Made by a program: the position numbers and the translations under genes. This document shows, piece by piece, positions 59,751 through 64,000 of a stretch of 64,000 nucleotides of DNA (position 1 is the stretch's first letter; every line of letters begins with the position of its first letter). A model generated the notes under the pieces. The model was not told the DNA's origin. It saw only the letters and a program-made list of their open reading frames with translations, and did no database searches. Origin of the DNA: Thermoanaerobaculia bacterium (GTDB lineage: Bacteria > Acidobacteriota > Thermoanaerobaculia > Multivoradales > J023). The DNA lies in NCBI GenBank assembly GCA_028066595.1, contig JALCBJ010000005.1, forward strand, positions 107,933-171,932. The letters run 5' to 3'.

Positions 59751-61145
59751 TTGCGACCGGTGACTCCACTGCCATCGTCTTCTAACCCGCTCTTCGACGC
59801 ATTCGCGCGCCAGGTGCGCGATCGGGGCCGACAGGAAGCTTTGTGGTCGCGGGGAGAAGGGTTGCGCTTGAGCTTCGACGATCTCGAGGAGCGCATCGGA
59901 AGGCGGGTGTCGGAACTACGCGCCGCCGGCATCTCGAAGGCGGCGACCTTGGCGACGGGCAACAGCCTGGCGTTCGTCGAGGGCTATCTGGCGCTACGGC
60001 GGCTCGGCGTGACCGTGGTGGCCATGGATGGCTCGCTGCCGGAGCAGGACAAAGTCGCCATCTGCCGAGAGCTCGGCGTACGACATCTCCTCCAATCAGA
60101 CCGCACGATCACGGTCGATCTAGATGCACGGGAAGACAAACCCGCCGTGTCGGATTTGCCGGATGAAATCGGTCTGATCAAGCTCACCTCGGGCTCGACC
60201 GGACGCCCTGCTGGCGCCTGTTTCTCCGATGAAGAGCTTTTTCACGGAATCCGGCAGATCGCCGAAGGCATGGAGCTGGATTCGAGGCAGCGCGTCCTGT
60301 TGTGCATTCCGCTCTCTCATTCCTACGGTTTCGACAACGGCGTGCTATCGATGATCGTCGCGGGGACGCCTCTGATCTTGCAGCCGAGCATTTTCCCTGC
60401 GGATCTCCTGCGGGCTCTGGACGAGACTTCGGCGCACTTCCTTCCCTTGGTACCACCTCTGGTGCGCAGCTTGGGACGAGCCGTCTGGCCGAGTGGGCTG
60501 TCGTTGCGCCGGGTCATCTGCGCTGGCGGTGCGTTGCTGCCCGACGCTGCTCGACAGTTCCGCCAGGCCTCCGGTTTGCCGGTACACAATTTCTACGGCT
60601 CGACCGAGACGGGCGGTATCAGTTTCGAGACCGCTCCCGAGGAGACCGCCGCCCAGGGCACCGTGGGTCGCCCTCTTCCTGGCGTGCGTGTGGAGCTCGA
60701 CGAGTCGCACAGAGTCACGGTGCACTCGGCGGCCAATCTCGTCGCCCGGTGGGGACGCGATGGATTCTGTTCCTTGGACGATCGCCGGGTCCGGACAGGC
60801 GATACTGCGGAATGGACACCCGATGGGCGACTTCGTCTCACCGGCCGTTCGGCCGACGTGCTCAATATCGGCGGCCGCAAGATCGCCGCAGCCGAGGTAG
60901 AGCACGCGTTGCGAGCCTTGGCCGGAGTGCGCGACGCGGCGGTCGTCGGCGTCGAAGATCCGGTCCGTGGAGACCGAACCGTCGCCTTCCTCGTGGCGGA
61001 CGAGTGGCCGGTCGAGACGTCCGGTGTGCCGCCGAGGCTCGCTCCTCGGGAACTTCGCCGGGTAGAGTCGCTTCCTTATACGGTCCGAGGCAAGCTCGAT
61101 CGTCAGGCTTTGCGCGGCATGGCGCGCAGAGGGCTCGTCACGTAG
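59751..61145 (+). CDS. ANL-family adenylate-forming enzyme with altered A3 motif
   Basis: A 464-residue enzyme (TTG start at 59751; GTG at 59760 possible). Adenylation motifs are A3 'LIKLTSGSTGRPAGACFS', A5 'VHNFYGSTETGGISFE', A7 'RRVRTGDTAEWTPDG', A8 'GRSADVLNIGGRKIAAAEVE' and A10 'SLPYTVRGKLDRQALR' with the catalytic Lys. The A3 Lys of the family (T-G-x-P-K-G) is Ala here. It is shorter than acyl-CoA synthetases (about 550) and nearer the length of fatty acyl-AMP or O-succinylbenzoate-type ligases. It activates an unknown acid with ATP and may pass it to CoA or to a carrier protein. No carrier protein or synthase gene is adjacent. Confidence 0.82.
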   Translation: MRPVTPLPSSSNPLFDAFARQVRDRGRQEALWSRGEGLRLSFDDLEERIGRRVSELRAAGISKAATLATGNSLAFVEGYLALRRLGVTVVAMDGSLPEQDKVAICRELGVRHLLQSDRTITVDLDAREDKPAVSDLPDEIGLIKLTSGSTGRPAGACFSDEELFHGIRQIAEGMELDSRQRVLLCIPLSHSYGFDNGVLSMIVAGTPLILQPSIFPADLLRALDETSAHFLPLVPPLVRSLGRAVWPSGLSLRRVICAGGALLPDAARQFRQASGLPVHNFYGSTETGGISFETAPEETAAQGTVGRPLPGVRVELDESHRVTVHSAANLVARWGRDGFCSLDDRRVRTGDTAEWTPDGRLRLTGRSADVLNIGGRKIAAAEVEHALRALAGVRDAAVVGVEDPVRGDRTVAFLVADEWPVETSGVPPRLAPRELRRVESLPYTVRGKLDRQALRGMARRGLVT

Positions 61146-61230
61146 GCTCGGCGTGCTCCGCTCGCCCCCTCCGGGCATCAACTCCGGATCGCGAGCTTCG
61201 TAGCTAACGGGGGCGACCTTCACGATTCGT

Positions 61231-63897
61231 ATGAGCCTGCGACCCCATATCACCACACTGCTTCTGATCTTTGGTCTGTTGGCATTCGGCATCGCCGGCC
61301 TGTCGATCGCGGACATGTTCGTGCCCAGGCCGTACGACGGTGTCGTGTTGCGTCAGGCGGCCACGTCGGAAATCGTGGTCAGTGAGGTGCTTCCGGACTC
61401 GAGCGCGGAGAGGGCAGGCGTTTTGCCCGGAGACGAGATTCGCGGAATCGGCCGACAGGCGCTGGCCCATCCCCGCGATGCGGCCGAAGTGCTCGAGGAC
61501 TATCGGATCGGCCAGAGGGTGCCGTATCTCATCAAGCGGCCAGGGGAGAAGGTATTCGAGATCGAGGTCGAGCTCAGCCGGCGAAGTCTCGGCGACGGTA
61601 CCTACTTCTACATCTCCTTTCTCGGCTTTGCCTTTTTTTTCATCGGCTTCTTCGTGCTGGTACGCCAACCTGGTCTCGTGGCGAGCCAAGTGTTCTTTTT
61701 CATGGCTTGCCTTTTCCTGTTACTCCTCGTGTGCAGGCTCAGGCCGCTTTCCTATTCAGGCATCGACACCGCGATTCTGAGCGTCGGAACGGGCGCACTT
61801 CTCTTTCTGCCGTCCGCCTTCCTGCACTTCTTTCTGATCTTTCCGCGTCCAGTATGGCTTCGGGCCATGGCGTCCGAGGGCCGTTGGCGGCCACTGACCT
61901 GGTTGTTCTTGGGAGGTGGCTGGCCACTGGTATACATCCTTCCGCCTCTGGTCCTGGCGACGGCCCGTCTCTTCGCTCGCAAGACGGAAGGATCGTGGCT
62001 GACGGACGCGCCTCTCACCAGCTGGTGGCTGTTGGCGACCTTCGTCGGGCTGGGCTTCGCGGGCCTGGTGGCCAATGCGCGCCGGATTCAGAGCTCGCGA
62101 GAGCGGCGCGGCATGGTGCTGGTGCTGTTGGGCTCGGTGTTCGGCTTGACGCCGTTCGCCTTGGCCAGCGTAGTACTACCGAATCAGGCCTCGACCATGT
62201 TCTTCGTGCTCGGGGTCGTGCCTCTGGTGCTGGTGCCGATCACCTTCACATACGCCATCGTCCGATTTCAGCTGCTCGACATTCGCGTCATTCTGCGGCG
62301 CAGCCTCCTGTATACGGTGACCACGGCTCTCGTGACGAGCCTCTACGCTGGCGGGATCGCGATGTTCAACGCGTTTTTTCGCGACAGCGCCCTGGCGAGA
62401 GGTGGCTATTTCCCGATCGTCCTGGCGCTGGCGATCGTGGTCCTGTTCGACCCGGTGCGTCGACGAGTCCAAAACCTGATCGACCGCAGTTTCTTCGCCG
62501 AACGCTCGCGGTTACAGGATGCACTCAAAGAGTTGACCGAGGCAATGACCGCGCAGTCGGACCTTCAGGCCGTGGTGCGCGACCTGGCCGAGCGGTTACC
62601 GCAGATTCTGGATATTCGTTTCTGCGGTCTCTACATGGTGCGCCATGGCCAGTTGGAGAGGCTCGCGGGCCCGGCGGAGCTGCCGCCCCGGCTCGCTGCG
62701 TTGCCCGAGCTTCAGCGCTTCTTGGCCCGGCGGCGTGGTCTCCACCGGCTCGACCAACTCGGTTCGCTGCCGCTCCGTTCTCCGAAGGTAGCGCAACTGG
62801 TGGAGACTCTGGTGGACGCAGGGGTCGAGTCTTTGGCTGACCTCGCCTCGCGACGGCGTCAGATCGGTTTGGCCTTGTTCTCACCGCGCCAGGGACAGGC
62901 ACCACTGGAACCCGAGGAGCAGGAACTTCTGGAACGGCTCCTGGACCAGGCCTCCATCGCCCTCGAGACCGGTCTGCTGCTGGAAGAACGGACCCAGCAG
63001 GCCGAGCTGGAGCGAGAGATGGAGATCGCTGCATCGATCCAGGCGCGCCTGCTTCCGGATCGGCTACAGGTGGCGCCGGGTTGGCAGGTGGCTGCTCAGT
63101 GTCGACCGGCCCGGATCGTCGGCGGCGACTTCTTTACCCAGTTGCCGGCCATGGGCCACGATGGAGGCGGTGCCGTCGTCTACGGCGATGTGGCGGGCAA
63201 ATCGGTCTCCGGCGCGTTGATGATGATGGCGGCCCACGAGGCGCTCCACACCCTTTCCATGGCGATGGACGGATCGGATCCGGCCCGCCTCTTCGATCTC
63301 GCCAATCGTCGGGTGTATCAGCTCGGCAAGCGCAACTTCGTGGCCATGGCCTATCTGAGTGTCGGAGACGAACAGGGCTTGCTGCGCTACATGGTGGCCG
63401 GTCAACCGCCGCCGCTCCTGCGACGAGCGAGCGGAACGGTCGAGGAGCTGCCGATGGTCGGTCATCGCTTGCCCGTGGGTGCGTTCCGCCATGGCGGGTA
63501 CCAAGTATCGGAGGTTCGTCTGGAACCGGGTGACATCGTGCTCGGCTACAGCGATGGCGTGACCGAGGCGCGTTCGTCGGATGGAGACTTTTTCGGAGAA
63601 GATCGCTTGCTCGATGTCGTGGCCACGGCGGTGCACGCCGATCCGGAAGAGCTGGTGCGCGAGGTGTCGTTGGCTGTAGAGGCGTTCAGCGACAGCAACA
63701 CCCTCTACGACGACGTCACCTTGGTCGCGGTGGCGCGTACCGCATCCAGCATGTCGTCCGCACGAGATCCCGACGCAGCCGACCGGGCCCACCGAGCTAC
63801 CGGCTCCGACCTCGGACGAAACACTTCAGCCTCTCGATCGTCCAAGCAAGAGAGCCGATCCACCGGAAGCACCGGATCGGCCGGGAGAATCGAATGA
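61231..63897 (+). CDS. PDZ-membrane-GAF-SpoIIE phosphatase
   Basis: An 888-residue protein. One N-terminal helix (9-27) is followed by a PDZ domain in residues 40-110 ('IVVSEVLPDSSAERAGVLPGDEIRGI'). About seven to eight membrane helices lie in 128-425 ('FYISFLGFAFFFIGFFVLVRQ', 'MFFVLGVVPLVLVPITFTYAI'). A GAF-like domain covers about 440-590 ('ALKELTEAMTAQSDLQAVVRDL'), then a coiled linker 'TQQAELEREMEIAASIQARLL' and a SpoIIE phosphatase ('IVGGDFFTQL', 'GDVAGKSVSGALMMM', 'LGYSDGVTEA', 'YDDVTLVAVAR'). The PDZ would face the periplasm and may sense peptide ends. A Ser/Arg-rich tail follows. It overlaps the next gene by 4 nt (ATGA). Confidence 0.9.
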   Translation: MSLRPHITTLLLIFGLLAFGIAGLSIADMFVPRPYDGVVLRQAATSEIVVSEVLPDSSAERAGVLPGDEIRGIGRQALAHPRDAAEVLEDYRIGQRVPYLIKRPGEKVFEIEVELSRRSLGDGTYFYISFLGFAFFFIGFFVLVRQPGLVASQVFFFMACLFLLLLVCRLRPLSYSGIDTAILSVGTGALLFLPSAFLHFFLIFPRPVWLRAMASEGRWRPLTWLFLGGGWPLVYILPPLVLATARLFARKTEGSWLTDAPLTSWWLLATFVGLGFAGLVANARRIQSSRERRGMVLVLLGSVFGLTPFALASVVLPNQASTMFFVLGVVPLVLVPITFTYAIVRFQLLDIRVILRRSLLYTVTTALVTSLYAGGIAMFNAFFRDSALARGGYFPIVLALAIVVLFDPVRRRVQNLIDRSFFAERSRLQDALKELTEAMTAQSDLQAVVRDLAERLPQILDIRFCGLYMVRHGQLERLAGPAELPPRLAALPELQRFLARRRGLHRLDQLGSLPLRSPKVAQLVETLVDAGVESLADLASRRRQIGLALFSPRQGQAPLEPEEQELLERLLDQASIALETGLLLEERTQQAELEREMEIAASIQARLLPDRLQVAPGWQVAAQCRPARIVGGDFFTQLPAMGHDGGGAVVYGDVAGKSVSGALMMMAAHEALHTLSMAMDGSDPARLFDLANRRVYQLGKRNFVAMAYLSVGDEQGLLRYMVAGQPPPLLRRASGTVEELPMVGHRLPVGAFRHGGYQVSEVRLEPGDIVLGYSDGVTEARSSDGDFFGEDRLLDVVATAVHADPEELVREVSLAVEAFSDSNTLYDDVTLVAVARTASSMSSARDPDAADRAHRATGSDLGRNTSASRSSKQESRSTGSTGSAGRIE

Positions 63898-64000
63898 AAA
63901 CCGCTCTAGTCGTCTTGGCTCTTCTGCTGACAGTCTTTGCTCTGGTGGTGGGTGGCGCCTATCTATGGTCCACGGCACCGGATGAGGCACCTTGGACGGC
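63894..64000 (+). CDS. Exported protein, N-terminal part (cut by window edge)
   Basis: ATG at 63894 overlaps the stop of the SpoIIE gene (ATGA), with GGGAG a few nt before. The 35 residues present are a signal-peptide or membrane-anchor helix ('TALVVLALLLTVFALVVGGAYLW') followed by 'STAPDEAPW'. The rest lies outside the window, so no family can be named. Translational coupling suggests it works with the PDZ-SpoIIE phosphatase. Confidence 0.6.
   Translation, partial: MKTALVVLALLLTVFALVVGGAYLWSTAPDEAPWT

Noticed and set aside
61707-62840. Plus-strand 377-residue ORF inside the PDZ-SpoIIE gene
   Set aside because: Different-frame shadow, Arg/Gly-rich, with no motif.
1-64000. CRISPR arrays, tRNA or rRNA genes, transposases, integrases, prophage genes
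   Set aside because: Looked for repeat-spacer patterns, T-loop-like GTTCGAATC in folding context and typical mobile-element proteins; the few GTTCGA matches lie inside genes and none of the element types was seen.

Overview
The window is GC-rich, densely coding DNA (about 50 genes on both strands) from what looks like a free-living, Gram-negative-type, aerobic chemoheterotrophic bacterium. Outer-membrane TonB receptors, many lipoproteins and Sec-exported enzymes, a Sigma70_ECF-type sigma factor coupled to a Ser/Thr kinase with TPRs, a VWFA-like exported protein, a winged-helix/TolB-propeller membrane regulator and a CBM9/DUF5916 barrel together resemble Acidobacteriota (for example Thermoanaerobaculia). 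That assignment is inference from gene content; Myxococcota-like or other deep-branching phyla remain possible. No rRNA, tRNA, CRISPR array, prophage or insertion sequence was seen. || Layout. 1-7 kb: edge-truncated pyruvate kinase, an Ala/Glu-rich lipoprotein with its own terminator, a frameshifted membrane protein, a TonB receptor with a Cys-cluster exported protein, an AhpD-like protein, an ITPase/XTPase (yjjX) and a SpoIIE-type phosphatase. 7-14 kb: LiaF-like membrane protein, then infC (ATT start) - TerB - threonine/serine dehydratase (apparent CTG start), then an exported S9 peptidase with a lipoprotein partner. 14-21 kb: YtxJ-like monothiol protein, exported trypsin-like protease, two c-type cytochrome proteins flanking a SufR-like regulator that lacks one expected Cys, a cupin and a frameshifted VOC protein. 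21-31 kb: cPLA2/patatin-like lipase, Ser/Thr kinase, VWFA-like protein, TonB receptor with a CxxC plug motif translationally coupled to a TlpA-like thioredoxin. 31-36.5 kb: SEC-C protein, PQQ-type propeller, DUF255-DsbD-alpha fusion lipoprotein, DUF420 protein and a Sec-exported nickel superoxide dismutase. 36.5-46 kb: HAMP-SpoIIE phosphatase, korAB, lepB, TPR kinase and its ECF sigma factor. 46-53.5 kb: FG-GAP secreted protein, membrane transcription factor, DUF5916 barrel, cyclophilin. 53.5-64 kb: purB, DUF4301, rfbC, rfbB, a candidate small RNA, an uncharacterised exported protein, an ANL-family enzyme with an altered A3 loop, and a PDZ-membrane-GAF-SpoIIE phosphatase. || How it fits together. 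Three integral-membrane SpoIIE phosphatases, two Ser/Thr kinases, an ECF sigma factor and a membrane winged-helix regulator make this region rich in signalling. A second theme is redox and thiol/metal handling at the envelope: NiSOD, TlpA, DUF255-DsbD-alpha, AhpD-like, YtxJ, c-type cytochromes, SufR-like regulator, KorAB. Strong candidates for follow-up are the CxxC TonB receptor/TlpA pair, the NiSOD whose N-terminal His is exposed by a Sec signal peptide, the DUF255-DsbD-alpha fusion, the SufR-like regulator with a palindrome over a divergent promoter, a shared C-terminal 'DGFESGD' tail on two unrelated exported proteins, and a candidate roughly 67-nt RNA at 58.5 kb. Two clear genes (1129-1690 and 20909-21308) are broken by what looks like one extra G in a GG pair, which could be assembly error or real decay. 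All calls come from reading the sequence; no database search was run.
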